Of a stretch of DNA of 64,000 bases, positions 17,419-27,042 are shown in pieces. The stretch comes from Nitrososphaerota archaeon (lineage in GTDB: Archaea; Thermoproteota; Nitrososphaeria; Nitrososphaerales; Nitrosopumilaceae). The stretch's first letter is position 1. Each line of letters begins with the position of its first letter. The notes beneath the pieces were generated by a model. That model did not search any database, had not been told where the DNA came from, and was given only the letters and a program-made list of their open reading frames with translations. A program made the translations under genes and the position numbers. The stretch is from positions 1 through 64,000 of the forward strand of contig JAJPGU010000010.1 of assembly GCA_021325615.1 (NCBI GenBank), written 5' to 3'.

Positions 17419-18303
17419 ATGCCGTCCTTGGCAAGCGCCGGTGGCCCTACCCACAACTCTGCCTTATTTCCCGCCCATGAAATGAATTTAGATGGCTTGT
17501 TTCAGATTGTTCCCATGCTCAAGTCTGCTGATGAATTGTACGGGTCTCTCCTGCGGGAAGACCTCGTGCTGGTTGACTGCAGGTCCTTCAAGGAATACGT
17601 TGCAGGCCACATCCCGGGGGCTGTCAACGCAGACCTATTTGCGTATCATTGGCTTGACACCACAAAGGCGGGGCTGAAGGCCTTTGAAAGGCAGGCGCGA
17701 ATCCTCTTTTCCTTCCTAGGAATCACGAAGAAGAGCACGGTGGTGTTTTACGACGAGGTGGCGGGAATGAGCGCCGCCAGGGGCCTGTGGCTTCTCGAAT
17801 TCTTTTCGCACGAGCATGCATACATGTTGGACGGAGGGTTCCGAAAATGGACAGAACGCCGCCTTCCGGTGGAAACTAGGACGAACGGAAACAGGCCTGC
17901 CAGGTTTTCCGGAAAGACCAACGGGAAAATACTGGTGGGTTTTGAATATGTCAGGAAGAACCTAGGGAAGGCGACGATTATCGATGCTCGGACAAAGGAC
18001 GAGTTTGCAGGCAGGGCCGTACGTGCTGCGAGGGCCGGAAGGATCCCACATTCGATAAACATCGACTGGGCAAACAACCTCAACGAGGACGGTACCATGA
18101 AGTCACTGCAGGAACTCGGCAAACTATACGGGTTTTCAAAGGAGGATGATATCATCACATATTGCCAGGGTGCCTATCGTGCAGCCAACACCTATGTGGC
18201 CCTCAAGATGCTCGGGTTCAAAAACGTGAAGGTCTATCTGGGCTCGTGGGGCGAGTGGGGAAACAGGCTTGACCTTCCCGTCGAGGGCGACCAGCACCAG
18301 TAA
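17419..18303 (+). CDS. thiosulfate sulfurtransferase (tandem rhodanese domains)
   Basis: Rhodaneses move sulfane sulfur from thiosulfate or mercaptopyruvate to an acceptor through a cysteine persulfide. The 294-residue protein has an inactive N-terminal rhodanese domain (about 35-155, with LVDCRSFKEYVAGHIPGAVNAD) and an active C-terminal one (about 170-285) with the catalytic loop CQGAYR, fitting C-x-G-x-x-R. The N-terminus before residue 22 is unlike the family, so ATG 17482 is an alternative start. An oligo-T terminator follows. Confidence 0.88.
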   Translation: MPSLASAGGPTHNSALFPAHEMNLDGLFQIVPMLKSADELYGSLLREDLVLVDCRSFKEYVAGHIPGAVNADLFAYHWLDTTKAGLKAFERQARILFSFLGITKKSTVVFYDEVAGMSAARGLWLLEFFSHEHAYMLDGGFRKWTERRLPVETRTNGNRPARFSGKTNGKILVGFEYVRKNLGKATIIDARTKDEFAGRAVRAARAGRIPHSINIDWANNLNEDGTMKSLQELGKLYGFSKEDDIITYCQGAYRAANTYVALKMLGFKNVKVYLGSWGEWGNRLDLPVEGDQHQ

Positions 18304-18352
18304 TTGCAAACAAGGTTCTGCAAGGTACGATGATCGCACAGGGTATTTGTTA

Positions 18353-18359
18353 TTTTTTT
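18353..18359 (+). terminator. oligo-T terminator after rhodanese gene
   Basis: A run of seven T lies about 50 nt after the rhodanese stop and before the ATP synthase promoter. It fits archaeal termination at U-tracts. Confidence 0.4.
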
Positions 18360-18391
18360 GAAAAAATGAATCGCTGCTTTGTGAGAATTAG

Positions 18392-18400
18392 ATTAATATA
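18392..18400 (+). promoter_or_regulatory. TATA-like box for the ATP synthase operon
   Basis: ATTAATATA lies about 29 nt upstream of the atpK ATG, the distance expected for a TATA box of a leaderless or nearly leaderless transcript. Confidence 0.5.
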
Positions 18401-18424
18401 CCGTCGCCAAATGAGCCATACCTG

Positions 18425-18769
18425 ATGGTATTGAACAAGCGTTCTAAATTATCGCTTATCATCATAACTGCGGGGTTGACAATAGGTCTATCAACCTTCT
18501 TTACAACTCACTCCGCATTTGCAGCCGATGCCGGTACGGCAAGCAGCAATCTGACAAAACCATTGCTGGCTATTGCGGCAGCGATTGCAATTGCTGGAGG
18601 TCTGATAGGTACTGGCAACGCACAGCAAGGTATCGGTGCGGCCGGTATGGGCATCATTGCAGAGAAGCCTGAGAAGTTTGGCCAGGTGCTTTTCTTCTTT
18701 GTCATTCCTGAAACGTTATGGATCATCGGATTCGTATTGGGAATAATCCTGCTCCTAGGCATCCTGTAG
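18425..18769 (+). CDS. atpK: A-type ATP synthase proteolipid subunit K (c ring)
   Basis: The 114-residue protein forms the ion-translocating ring. After a leader-like N-terminus come two membrane helices. The first is about 45-75 with the Gly-rich GGLIGTGNAQQGIG. The second is about 85-112 with the ion-binding carboxylate in IPETLWII. Residues 1-34 look like a cleavable signal peptide ending in AFA before ADAG, which would leave a normal 80-residue two-helix proteolipid. It heads the ATP synthase operon. Confidence 0.92.
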   Translation: MVLNKRSKLSLIIITAGLTIGLSTFFTTHSAFAADAGTASSNLTKPLLAIAAAIAIAGGLIGTGNAQQGIGAAGMGIIAEKPEKFGQVLFFFVIPETLWIIGFVLGIILLLGIL

Positions 18770-18782
18770 TGGTTTCAGTAAT

Positions 18783-19337
18783 ATGAGCATCGAGACCTTC
18801 CTCCTTGAGATAGAGAATAGAAAGAAGAGGGAAATCGAGAGTCTCGACAAGGATTATGCTGAAAAAAGATCCAAGCTACAGGCAGAACTTGACATCACCG
18901 TTAGAGAGATCCAAGAAAAGTTTGCTCACGAGGCAAAGGTAAGATCAGACAGGGAGCATGCTAGGATTATCGAGGCGGCAAAGCTTCAAGCAAAGAAAAT
19001 AGTCTTTGATGCCATCAATACAAACATGCAGTCTGCATTTGAGGTCATAAAAAAGGAAATTGAAAGCTATGCCAAGACTCCGCAATACCGCAAGGCCCTT
19101 GAAACGATGGTAAACAGCTCAAAGAAAAAGCTAGGCCAAAACATAGTAGTACACTGCAGGGAGGAGGACAAGCCTGTCATCAAGGAAATTGGCGTGACGG
19201 TAGGCAACGCGATTAAAACATTGGGCGGTATAGTCGCGGAAAACAAGGAAGGAACAAAGGAATTAGATCTCACGTTCGAAGAACTGCTGCGAACCCATGA
19301 GGACCAGATCAAAAGCTTCCTTTCGGAGAGAATGTAG
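18783..19337 (+). CDS. atpE: A-type ATP synthase subunit E (peripheral stalk)
   Basis: The 184-residue protein has a long N-terminal charged helix (IENRKKREIESLDKDYAEKR onward to about residue 100), which pairs with subunit H in the peripheral stalk. Its C-terminal alpha/beta head (GGIVAENKEG, LDLTFEELL) binds the catalytic head. Its stop directly abuts the TTG start of subunit C. Confidence 0.88.
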   Translation: MSIETFLLEIENRKKREIESLDKDYAEKRSKLQAELDITVREIQEKFAHEAKVRSDREHARIIEAAKLQAKKIVFDAINTNMQSAFEVIKKEIESYAKTPQYRKALETMVNSSKKKLGQNIVVHCREEDKPVIKEIGVTVGNAIKTLGGIVAENKEGTKELDLTFEELLRTHEDQIKSFLSERM

Positions 19338-20405
19338 TTGCCGACATCGCAATATGCATCATCCTTTGGCCGTTTACAAGCAATCTCGTTAAACCTTCTT
19401 TCCAAGGACACAATGCAGAACCTGATGAAGGCAAAAGACGAGGCAGAGATGGTAAAGATTCTGGAGACCACTTGGTATGGGCCGGAGATAGAGAAGGCGG
19501 CAACACTATTCAAGAATTCAGACCTGCTTGAGGTCGCCCTAAACAGGCACCTAGTTCAGGTAAACAAGATTGCTCTTGAGGCAACTCCTTTTAACGGCAA
19601 GTCTGCCGTCCGGGCATATCTCTCAAAATGGGACATTTACAACATCGAGCTCATACTGACGTCAAAAAGCATGAACAGGCCTATAACGGAGGTCGAATCG
19701 TTCCTGGTCTCGAGCAGGAATGTCCCCGCAGGAATATCAGCCGGTAACATACCGCACGACGAGATGAAGGTGATACTTTCACAGAACAGCGTAGACGGTG
19801 TTGTAAACCAGCTTGTAAAGTACAACTACGGAACGATACTGATGCAAAACCTAGAGGTTTACCAGAAGACAGGAGATCTTGGGCCTATGATGTCTTCTCT
19901 TCAGGCTCATTATTACCAATACCTGCTGGAATCGCTCAAGTTCTTCCAAGGCGATGAAGGCCTGATAAGGGGACTCGTTAGGGCCGAGATCGACAAGAGG
20001 AACGTGCTGAACCTGCTGAAGGCAAAGGAGTCCAACCTTGACAAGGAAATGCTTGCAAGACACCTCGTCGAGGGAGGGATGGTTTCCAAAAACGAGATGC
20101 TTGACATCTACAGTGCAAAGGATGTCCCTGAAATCATAGGGAGGATAGAAAACAGGTTCATGCTTGTCAACGCGCTAGCCCAGTACAAAAAATCGAAAAG
20201 CCTCATAGACTTTGAGGTTGCGTTGGATAAATTCATAAATTCCGAGTACGTTAACAAGTTGAAAAATATTGCACTCTCAATTGGAACAATCTTCTACTTT
20301 ATCATCAAGACCGAGCAGGAGCGCGAGAACATCAAAAGGATCGCATATGGCAAGCGCTACAACTTGTCAAATGATTATATCTCGTCATTATTGCTAGCGG
20401 AGTAA
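19338..20405 (+). CDS. atpC: A-type ATP synthase subunit C
   Basis: The 355-residue helical protein is the V/A-type C/d subunit that sits on the proteolipid ring and couples it to the central shaft. Family features include the AYLSKWDIYNIELIL segment, RAEIDKRNVLNLLKAK and the C-terminal KTEQERENIKRIAYGK stretch. The start is TTG immediately after the subunit E stop. Confidence 0.88.
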   Translation: MPTSQYASSFGRLQAISLNLLSKDTMQNLMKAKDEAEMVKILETTWYGPEIEKAATLFKNSDLLEVALNRHLVQVNKIALEATPFNGKSAVRAYLSKWDIYNIELILTSKSMNRPITEVESFLVSSRNVPAGISAGNIPHDEMKVILSQNSVDGVVNQLVKYNYGTILMQNLEVYQKTGDLGPMMSSLQAHYYQYLLESLKFFQGDEGLIRGLVRAEIDKRNVLNLLKAKESNLDKEMLARHLVEGGMVSKNEMLDIYSAKDVPEIIGRIENRFMLVNALAQYKKSKSLIDFEVALDKFINSEYVNKLKNIALSIGTIFYFIIKTEQERENIKRIAYGKRYNLSNDYISSLLLAE

Positions 20406-20408
20406 AAA

Positions 20409-20747
20409 ATGTCGACACAATCACAACCAGCAAGTGGCAGGATCGCAGTCGCGGGAGAAAGGGAACTGGTGATAGGATACCGGCTGCTTGGGATAGAGGA
20501 TACCTTTGAGGTCAGCGGTGAGGAAGCCAGCAAGACGATCCAGGAATTGTACTCCTCGGGAAATTTCAGTCTTATTATTGCAAGCGATGCCGTAAGAAGC
20601 TCCCTGCCGGCAGTATTCAGGAAAAAGATCGAGGCGTCAATAGAACCCCTGGTACTTTTTATGCCTGCCATGGAGGGAAACATTCAAGAAGAGTCAATAG
20701 CGGCACTGGCAAAGAGAGTGTTAGGAATAAGTATCCCTACAAGTTGA
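20409..20747 (+). CDS. atpF: A-type ATP synthase subunit F
   Basis: The 112-residue Rossmann-like protein is part of the central stalk with subunit D. The GERELVIGYRLLGIEDTFEV start, the SLIIASDAVRSSLPA middle and the VLFMPAMEG segment match the V/A-type F subunit. It lies between C and A with gaps of 3 and 9 nt. Confidence 0.9.
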   Translation: MSTQSQPASGRIAVAGERELVIGYRLLGIEDTFEVSGEEASKTIQELYSSGNFSLIIASDAVRSSLPAVFRKKIEASIEPLVLFMPAMEGNIQEESIAALAKRVLGISIPTS

Positions 20748-20756
20748 TGATAACAA

Positions 20757-22520
20757 ATGGCTGATGGAATAATCTCAAGAATATCGGGTCCGGTAGTAAT
20801 CGCTAGTGGACTTGAGGGTGCCCAGATGTTTGATGTCGTCCGCATAGGCGAAATGGGGCTTGTCGGAGAGATAATCAGGCTGGAAGGTAACAAGGCGACG
20901 GTTCAGGTCTATGAGGATACCACTGGCCTTCGCCCTGGCGAGAAGGTAACAAACACCAAAAGGCCGCTGTCCATGCAGCTTGGGCCTGGACTTCTTACTT
21001 CGATTTATGACGGAATTCAAAGGCCGCTTGACGTCCTGCGGGAGCAGAGCGGCGACTTTATCAGCAGAGGGAAGGTCATCCCCGCACTTGACCAGACCAA
21101 GAAATGGGACTTTGTGCCGCTAAAGAAGAAGGGAGACAAGGTATCTCCAGGTGAAATTATCGGCGAGGTCCAGGAAACCCCGCTTATCATGCACAAGATT
21201 ATGGTACCCCACAACGTGGAGGGGCAGCTGACCGACATTTCCGAGGGCAAGTTTACAGTTAACGACATCGTTGCAACCGTCCAGAACGGCACCAAGGCCG
21301 ACATCGGCCTTTCAAGCTGGTGGACTGTCAGGACCCCAAGACCGGTCCTCAAAAAACTTCCTCCCGAAGAGCCGCTGCTTACGGGACAGAGGGTTCTTGA
21401 TACGTTCTTCCCGGTTGCAAAGGGAGGCACTGCCGCGATTCCTGGCCCGTTCGGGAGCGGAAAAACCGTTACGCAGCAGCAGCTTGCCAAATGGGCGGAC
21501 AGCAATGTCATTGTATACGTGGGATGCGGGGAACGTGGAAACGAGATGACTGAGGTGCTCTCCACCTTCCCGAAGCTTGAGGACCCCAAGTCCAAGAGAC
21601 CACTCATGGAACGCACAATCCTTGTTGCAAACACCTCCAACATGCCTGTAGCAGCAAGGGAGGCAAGCATTTACACCGGCATCACAATGGGTGAATACTA
21701 CAGGGACATGGGCTACGGCGTGGCTCTGATGGCAGACAGCACCTCAAGGTGGGCAGAGGCACTCAGGGAAATTTCGGGCAGACTTGAGGAAATGCCTGGA
21801 GAAGAGGGATATCCAGCTTATCTAGGAAGAAGGCTTGCAGAATTCTACGAGAGGGGAGGAAAAGCAATCGTTATCTCGCCAGAGGAGAGGGTCGGATCAC
21901 TGACTCTTGTAGGGGCTGTATCGCCGCCGGGTGGAGACTTTTCCGAGCCGGTTTCACAAAACACACTAAGGGTAACCAGGGTTTTCTGGGCGCTTGACGC
22001 AAGCCTTGCTTCAAGGAGGCACTTTCCATCAATTAACTGGCTTACGAGCTACTCTCTTTATGCGGACGGCATGGGAGACTGGTACAAGAAGAATGTAGCT
22101 GCCGAATGGATTGCGCTCAGGAAGGAGGCACTTGAAATCCTCCAGAAGGAATCAGAGCTTCAGGAAATCGTGCAGCTTGTGGGATATGATGCCCTTCCGG
22201 AACCTGAAAAAGGAGTACTGGACACGGCGCGATCCATCAGGGAGGACTATCTGCAGCAAAGCGCATATGACGACGTCGATACCTACACCTCGATACGAAA
22301 ACAGTTCCTCATGCTAGCGGCAATCATCGAGTTTGGAAAGATGGAGGCAGATGCAATCAAAAAAGGAATTTCCTCTACGAAGATAGGGGCATTAGAATCA
22401 AGGAAGATGATTTCAAAGATAAAATGGACAAAGGAGGACCAGGTAGAACAGCTGGTGAAGGACTTTAGAAGCAAGATGCAGCAGGAGTTCAACGGCCTGC
22501 TAGTGGAGGTTGCTCACTAG
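20757..22520 (+). CDS. atpA: A-type ATP synthase catalytic subunit A
   Basis: The 587-residue catalytic subunit hydrolyses or makes ATP at the A/B interface. It shows the N-terminal beta barrel, the nonhomologous insertion characteristic of A/V-type A subunits (about 110-190), Walker A GPFGSGKT at about residues 229-236, the GCGERGNEM loop with the catalytic Glu, and the MADSTSRWAEALREISGRLEEMPGEEGYPAYL signature. The length is typical and no intein is present. Confidence 0.97.
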   Translation: MADGIISRISGPVVIASGLEGAQMFDVVRIGEMGLVGEIIRLEGNKATVQVYEDTTGLRPGEKVTNTKRPLSMQLGPGLLTSIYDGIQRPLDVLREQSGDFISRGKVIPALDQTKKWDFVPLKKKGDKVSPGEIIGEVQETPLIMHKIMVPHNVEGQLTDISEGKFTVNDIVATVQNGTKADIGLSSWWTVRTPRPVLKKLPPEEPLLTGQRVLDTFFPVAKGGTAAIPGPFGSGKTVTQQQLAKWADSNVIVYVGCGERGNEMTEVLSTFPKLEDPKSKRPLMERTILVANTSNMPVAAREASIYTGITMGEYYRDMGYGVALMADSTSRWAEALREISGRLEEMPGEEGYPAYLGRRLAEFYERGGKAIVISPEERVGSLTLVGAVSPPGGDFSEPVSQNTLRVTRVFWALDASLASRRHFPSINWLTSYSLYADGMGDWYKKNVAAEWIALRKEALEILQKESELQEIVQLVGYDALPEPEKGVLDTARSIREDYLQQSAYDDVDTYTSIRKQFLMLAAIIEFGKMEADAIKKGISSTKIGALESRKMISKIKWTKEDQVEQLVKDFRSKMQQEFNGLLVEVAH

Positions 22521-23909
22521 ATGTCCACCATTTCATACAAGACAATAGATAAGATTGCAGGCCCGCTGATGTTTGTACAGGGCGTTGACAACGCAGCATA
22601 TGGGGAAATTGTTGAAATAAAGCTTGTAAACGGTGAGAGGAGGCAAGGCCAAGTACTGGACACGAGGCAGGGACTTGCTGTGGTCCAAGTCTTTGGACCG
22701 ACCCTTGGCCTTAATACCAGCGGGACCTCTGTAAAGTTCCTCGGTGAGACCGCGCAGCTCGCGGTGTCTGATGACATGCTGGGAAGGGTCTTTGATGGCC
22801 TTGGAAACCCGAGGGATAACGGGCCGAAAATCGTCTCCAAGCACAAGGTGGACCTTGTCGGTTCCGGCATCAACCCGTATTCTAGAGAGGAGCCTTCGGA
22901 GTTCATCCAGACGGGCATGTCAAACATAGATGCCATGAACACGCTCGTAAGAGGCCAGAAACTTCCAGTATTCTCAGGTGCGGGGCTTCCGCACAACCTT
23001 CTTGCCGCACAAATTGCAAGACAGGCCAAGGTCCTTTCAGCATCTGAAAACTTCTCAGTGGTGTTTGCCGCAATGGGAATCACAAGCGAGGAAGCGAACT
23101 TTTTCGTCAAGCAGTTTGAGGAAAGCGGCGCCCTTGGAAGGACTGCGCTTTTCCTAAACCTCTCATCTGACCCTTCAATGGAACGTCTGCTCACCCCAAG
23201 ACTAGCCCTGACAACAGCCGAGTATCTTGCATATGAAAGGGAGATGCACGTGCTTGTAATCATGACCGACATGACCAACTACTGCGAAGCGTTAAGGGAA
23301 ATCTCCGCAGCAAGAGAAGAGGTTCCTGGAAGAAGGGGATACCCGGGATACATGTATACCGACCTTGCCTCGCTTTATGAGAGGGCGGGAAAGATAAAGG
23401 GAAGACACGGCTCCGTTACGCAGATCCCAATCCTGACCATGCCGGCAGACGATATTACTCACCCGATTCCAGACCTTACCGGTTATATCACTGAGGGACA
23501 GATTGTCATGAGCAGGGACCTCCACAGGGGAGACATCCACCCTCCAGTCGACGTGCTGACAAGCCTCTCCCGTCTTATGAACCAGGGAATTGGAAAGGGA
23601 AGGACAAGGGAAGATCACCGAAGCCTTGCTGACCAGCTATATTCGACATACGCCCAAGGAAAGGATGCACGGGCGCTTGCCGCGATCGTCGGCGAAGAGG
23701 CACTGAGCGACCTTGACAGGAAGTTCCTCCGCGTTGCAAACAGCTTTGAAAGGAAGTTTGTCAACCAGGGAATGGACGAGAACAGGTCCATCGAGCAGAC
23801 CCTTGACATCGGATGGGAACTTCTAAGCGAACTTTCAGATTCTGAGTTAAACCGCATCAAGCCCGAATTCATCGAGAAATACAGAAAGAGGACTGCAGGT
23901 GGAAAGTAG
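22521..23909 (+). CDS. atpB: A-type ATP synthase regulatory subunit B
   Basis: The 462-residue non-catalytic nucleotide-binding subunit alternates with A in the hexamer. The P-loop position is degenerate ([19 protein letters not shown], near residue 150), as normal for B. The [15 protein letters not shown]-like segment (here [14 protein letters not shown]) and the [20 protein letters not shown] motif are present. The ATG immediately follows the A subunit stop. Confidence 0.96.
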   Translation: MSTISYKTIDKIAGPLMFVQGVDNAAYGEIVEIKLVNGERRQGQVLDTRQGLAVVQVFGPTLGLNTSGTSVKFLGETAQLAVSDDMLGRVFDGLGNPRDNGPKIVSKHKVDLVGSGINPYSREEPSEFIQTGMSNIDAMNTLVRGQKLPVFSGAGLPHNLLAAQIARQAKVLSASENFSVVFAAMGITSEEANFFVKQFEESGALGRTALFLNLSSDPSMERLLTPRLALTTAEYLAYEREMHVLVIMTDMTNYCEALREISAAREEVPGRRGYPGYMYTDLASLYERAGKIKGRHGSVTQIPILTMPADDITHPIPDLTGYITEGQIVMSRDLHRGDIHPPVDVLTSLSRLMNQGIGKGRTREDHRSLADQLYSTYAQGKDARALAAIVGEEALSDLDRKFLRVANSFERKFVNQGMDENRSIEQTLDIGWELLSELSDSELNRIKPEFIEKYRKRTAGGK

Positions 23910-23911
23910 GG

Positions 23912-24580
23912 TTGCCGTCAGTAATTAACATACGACCGACAAGACTCGAATACATCCGCACCAAAAAAAGAATAAAGATTGCACAAAAGGGCCTAAAGCT
24001 GCTTAAGCTCAAGAGGCAGGCCCTCATCTTGGAATTTTTCAATACCAGCAAGACGGCAGCCTCCCTGAGGGGAGCCCTCCAAGCAGAACTTATCAAGGGA
24101 TACCAGAGCATAAAAATGGCCGAGATGCTGGCCGGAACTATGAGGCTAGAGAACGAGGCGATGAAGATTCCTCAGCTTAGCAAACTCCAGATATCATCGA
24201 AAAACGTCATGGGCGTAAGGATCCCAAAAATCGGAGGAGGGCAGGGCGGAGGCATGCTAGTAGAACACCTCCTTGAGCTTCCGCCGTCAATTAACGAGGC
24301 GATAAAGGCATACCAGAACGTCCACAAGATGGTGCTTGAGGTGGCTGAGAAGGAGACTGCTTTGAGGAAACTTTTGCTTGAAATTGAGAAGACAAAACGC
24401 AAGTCAAACGCAATAGAAAACGTATTCATCCCGAGGCTTCAGGCCGCGGTCAAGTTTATCACCTTCAGGCTCGACGAGATGGAGCGTGACACATTCATCA
24501 TGCTAAAGACAGTAAAGCGCAAGATGGGCGAGAGGGAGGAGGAGGCCCAGCGTAAGAAGGAGAGGGAGATAGTTGCCTAG
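23912..24580 (+). CDS. atpD: A-type ATP synthase subunit D (central shaft)
   Basis: The 222-residue protein is dominated by two long antiparallel helices, TRLEYIRTKKRIKIAQKGLKLLKLKRQAL at the N-terminus and NVFIPRLQAAVKFITFRLDEMERD toward the C-terminus. It is the rotating shaft. The start is TTG two bases after the B stop. The end overlaps the 41-aa ORF by 8 nt. Confidence 0.92.
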   Translation: MPSVINIRPTRLEYIRTKKRIKIAQKGLKLLKLKRQALILEFFNTSKTAASLRGALQAELIKGYQSIKMAEMLAGTMRLENEAMKIPQLSKLQISSKNVMGVRIPKIGGGQGGGMLVEHLLELPPSINEAIKAYQNVHKMVLEVAEKETALRKLLLEIEKTKRKSNAIENVFIPRLQAAVKFITFRLDEMERDTFIMLKTVKRKMGEREEEAQRKKEREIVA

Positions 24581-24698
24581 CTTCAAGAACGAGCAGCAGA
24601 GGAAACTCTACCTGATAATGAGGGCCTTCAGGTATGGAAACATCTTTGCAACCGTTGCGCTTGCATTGTACGCGGGAAGGCACTTCCTCGGAGCTTGA
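24573..24698 (+). CDS. 41-aa single-helix membrane peptide inside the ATP synthase operon
   Basis: A TTG-started ORF of 41 codons overlaps the D stop by 8 nt and ends one base before the ATG of subunit H. It has a basic, polar N-terminus (NEQQRKLYLIMRAFRYG) and one short membrane helix (NIFATVALALYAG) ending in RHFLGA. The tight packing and the absence of any other role for this gap make it a likely real gene. I cannot assign it to a known subunit. A small accessory or assembly peptide of the membrane sector is one possibility. Confidence 0.6.
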   Translation: MPSFKNEQQRKLYLIMRAFRYGNIFATVALALYAGRHFLGA

Positions 24699-24699
24699 A

Positions 24700-25023
24700 A
24701 TGTCGACCGCGGAAAAATACGTCCACTCGCTAAAGCAGATAAAGGAGGCAGAAGACCGTACCCAGGAGCAAATCGACGGGCACAAGAAGAAGGTAACCGA
24801 GGATTTTAGAATTTTTGAGAGTCAAGTTTCCAATACAATCTCATCTTCCAAAAGCGATGCAGAGAAGATGGTCGAATCAAGCGTGGAGCAGTCTAGAAAA
24901 AAGGCCGAATCTGAAACCGCCAGTATTATCAGCGAGGCCACGGCAAAATCAAAGACAATTTCTGCCAAGATAGACGCCCAGGCAGTACGGGAAATCATCG
25001 ACATTCTGCTAAAAGAGGTGTAG
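24700..25023 (+). CDS. atpH: A-type ATP synthase subunit H/G (peripheral stalk)
   Basis: From ATG 24700 the protein is 107 residues, almost entirely a charged, Ala/Ser-rich coiled-coil helix (KQIKEAEDRTQEQIDGHKKK, then AEKMVESSVEQSRKKAESE). This fits the H (also called G) subunit that pairs with E. An in-frame ATG at 24634 would give an N-terminus overlapping the 41-aa ORF and unlike the family, so it is not used. Subunit I starts 2 nt after the stop. Confidence 0.8.
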   Translation: MSTAEKYVHSLKQIKEAEDRTQEQIDGHKKKVTEDFRIFESQVSNTISSSKSDAEKMVESSVEQSRKKAESETASIISEATAKSKTISAKIDAQAVREIIDILLKEV

Positions 25024-25025
25024 AC

Positions 25026-27041
25026 TTGGTCCTCAAACCCGTGCCGATGGCACGAATCGCAGTGCTCGGGCTAAAAAAAGACAGGCGGACCGTGGTTTCA
25101 ATTCTTCACGACCTAAACGCAGTGCAGATCGAGCCGCTCTCAAAGGAGGTAACTACCATCCTTCGAAACGAACACGAGGACGGCCAGTACAGGCAGGTTT
25201 CAGATCAGCTGCTGAGGATGAAGGCCCTAAGGACGGCCCTCCCGCCAGTCCAAGTGACGCAATGCCAGAGGTTCGGGTCCGTCGAACAGCTACTTGACGT
25301 GGCAAAATCAATAGACATAGACGCCAAGGTGGCATCGCTTGAGAGGGAAAGGGACGGCTTGCTGACCCAGCTAAAGGAGACTGACAACAACATCAGGCTT
25401 GTAGAGGAGTTCGCATTCTTCCCGGAGGATTTTGATATACTGCAGCTTTCAACAGCGCGTTCCTATTTTGGAAGGATGGATCCAAAGAACTTTGCTGGGT
25501 TCAAGCAGGCGCTTGAGGTAAACCGACAGGACTACTTCCTTTACTCCAAGGAGGGAAAGGATGCGACCCAGATAATCCTTGTAACATTCCCAAACTTCCC
25601 GCCACATGCGCTGGCCACAGTGGTTCAGGAATACGGCGTCAAGCTCGAGGCAGTCCCAAAGCTCAAGGGGAAGGCGGCCGAGCTAGCACAGAGCCTGAAG
25701 AACAAGAAGGCGGAGATTAACCAGAAGACGGCGGATATTGACAGGCAGCTTGCCGAGATCTCATCTGGCAATTATGTCAACATAACATGTCTCGAGGAGC
25801 AGCTTGAGATAGAGAACAGGAAGCTCGAGGTCGTAGACAACCTCGGAGTCACCGCAGACACCTTCGCACTGGAGGGCTGGATTCCAAGCTCAAAGGTTGA
25901 ACAGCTCAAGGAGGGGTTTGACAGCCATGCACATGGGACCCTGCTCTTTGTCCTCGAGACTGAGGAGAACCCGCCGACCCTGCTTGACAACCCGAAGCGA
26001 TTCAAGCTTTTCGAGGCATTCATCAGGTTCTACTCGCTGCCCTCAGGCAAGGAATTCGACCCCACGCTGATTTTCGGGACGCTATTCCCAATATTCTACG
26101 GCCTCATGATTGGTGACTTTGGCTACGGGCTTGTCATATTGCTAGTATCAAGATGGGTCATCAGAAGGGTTGAGGGCGGAAAGAGGAACTTTAACATCAT
26201 GCCCACACCGCTCCGCAAGTTTGCACTGACTATTCTCAAGCCCCGGCAGATGGTAAAACTTGCCAAGGCCATGACGCCAGGCGCGATTATAGCAATGGGG
26301 CTTGGGTTCGTGTTCAACCTTTACTTTGGATTCCATCCGAACGTGTACCTGTTCGGGTATCTAAACTCGGCTTTCGGCCTCCACCTTCCCGCCAGCGGGG
26401 CGTTCTTTGACCCAATTACGGGTCTTCGAAAACTCCTCCTCATAGCTGGCTACATAGGCCTTGGAATGGTGTCATTCGGGCTTGTCCTCGGAATTCTGAA
26501 CAGCCTCAGGGAGGGCCAGACAAAGCACGCCGTAGGAAAGGTCGGCTGGCTGCTTTTTGGATGGGGCGTAGTAATTACCGGGCTTGCGCTGCTGCACCAC
26601 CAGCACGTCAACCCAATACACCATGTGCAGGGGATAGGGTACGTGGGCCTCATGGTCGCAGGGATAGGCCTCATGTTTTACGGGGAGGGCGTAAGGGCTA
26701 TCATGGAACTTCCGTCGATCGTAAGCCATATCCTCTCATACACAAGGCTTGTTGGCATCCTGCTTGCATCGGTTATCCTTGCGGACGTGATAGACTTCAT
26801 CTTCATCAGGACACTGCACCACACCATACCCTTCATAATACTTGGGACCATCATCATATTCATCGGACACATATTCAACATCATAATAGGAGTCTTCGAG
26901 CCGGGTATCCAGGGGGCAAGGCTTGTTTATGTGGAGTTTTTCTCCAAGTTTTACCACGGAAACGGGAGGCCGTTCAGGCCCTTTGGATCATCTAGGAGAT
27001 ATACCTACGACCAGTACGAGCTCAAGGCAAAGGAAAAGTAG
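25026..27041 (+). CDS. atpI: A-type ATP synthase membrane subunit I (a)
   Basis: The 671-residue stator subunit forms the ion half-channels. The N-terminal cytosolic half (about 1-330) has long coiled coils and alpha/beta lobes. The C-terminal half has about seven to eight membrane helices, starting at about residue 340 with LIFGTLFPIFYGLMIGDFGYG. The functional Arg-containing helix is ELPSIVSHILSYTRLVGILLAS, where SYTRL carries the essential arginine. The start is TTG. This is the last gene of the operon and converges on pyrI with a one-base gap. Confidence 0.93.
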   Translation: MVLKPVPMARIAVLGLKKDRRTVVSILHDLNAVQIEPLSKEVTTILRNEHEDGQYRQVSDQLLRMKALRTALPPVQVTQCQRFGSVEQLLDVAKSIDIDAKVASLERERDGLLTQLKETDNNIRLVEEFAFFPEDFDILQLSTARSYFGRMDPKNFAGFKQALEVNRQDYFLYSKEGKDATQIILVTFPNFPPHALATVVQEYGVKLEAVPKLKGKAAELAQSLKNKKAEINQKTADIDRQLAEISSGNYVNITCLEEQLEIENRKLEVVDNLGVTADTFALEGWIPSSKVEQLKEGFDSHAHGTLLFVLETEENPPTLLDNPKRFKLFEAFIRFYSLPSGKEFDPTLIFGTLFPIFYGLMIGDFGYGLVILLVSRWVIRRVEGGKRNFNIMPTPLRKFALTILKPRQMVKLAKAMTPGAIIAMGLGFVFNLYFGFHPNVYLFGYLNSAFGLHLPASGAFFDPITGLRKLLLIAGYIGLGMVSFGLVLGILNSLREGQTKHAVGKVGWLLFGWGVVITGLALLHHQHVNPIHHVQGIGYVGLMVAGIGLMFYGEGVRAIMELPSIVSHILSYTRLVGILLASVILADVIDFIFIRTLHHTIPFIILGTIIIFIGHIFNIIIGVFEPGIQGARLVYVEFFSKFYHGNGRPFRPFGSSRRYTYDQYELKAKEK

Positions 27042-27042
27042 C

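Noticed and set aside
24634-25023. Longer version of ATP synthase subunit H from ATG 24634
   Set aside because: The extra 22 residues overlap the 41-aa ORF and are unlike the coiled-coil family; ATG 24700 is better.
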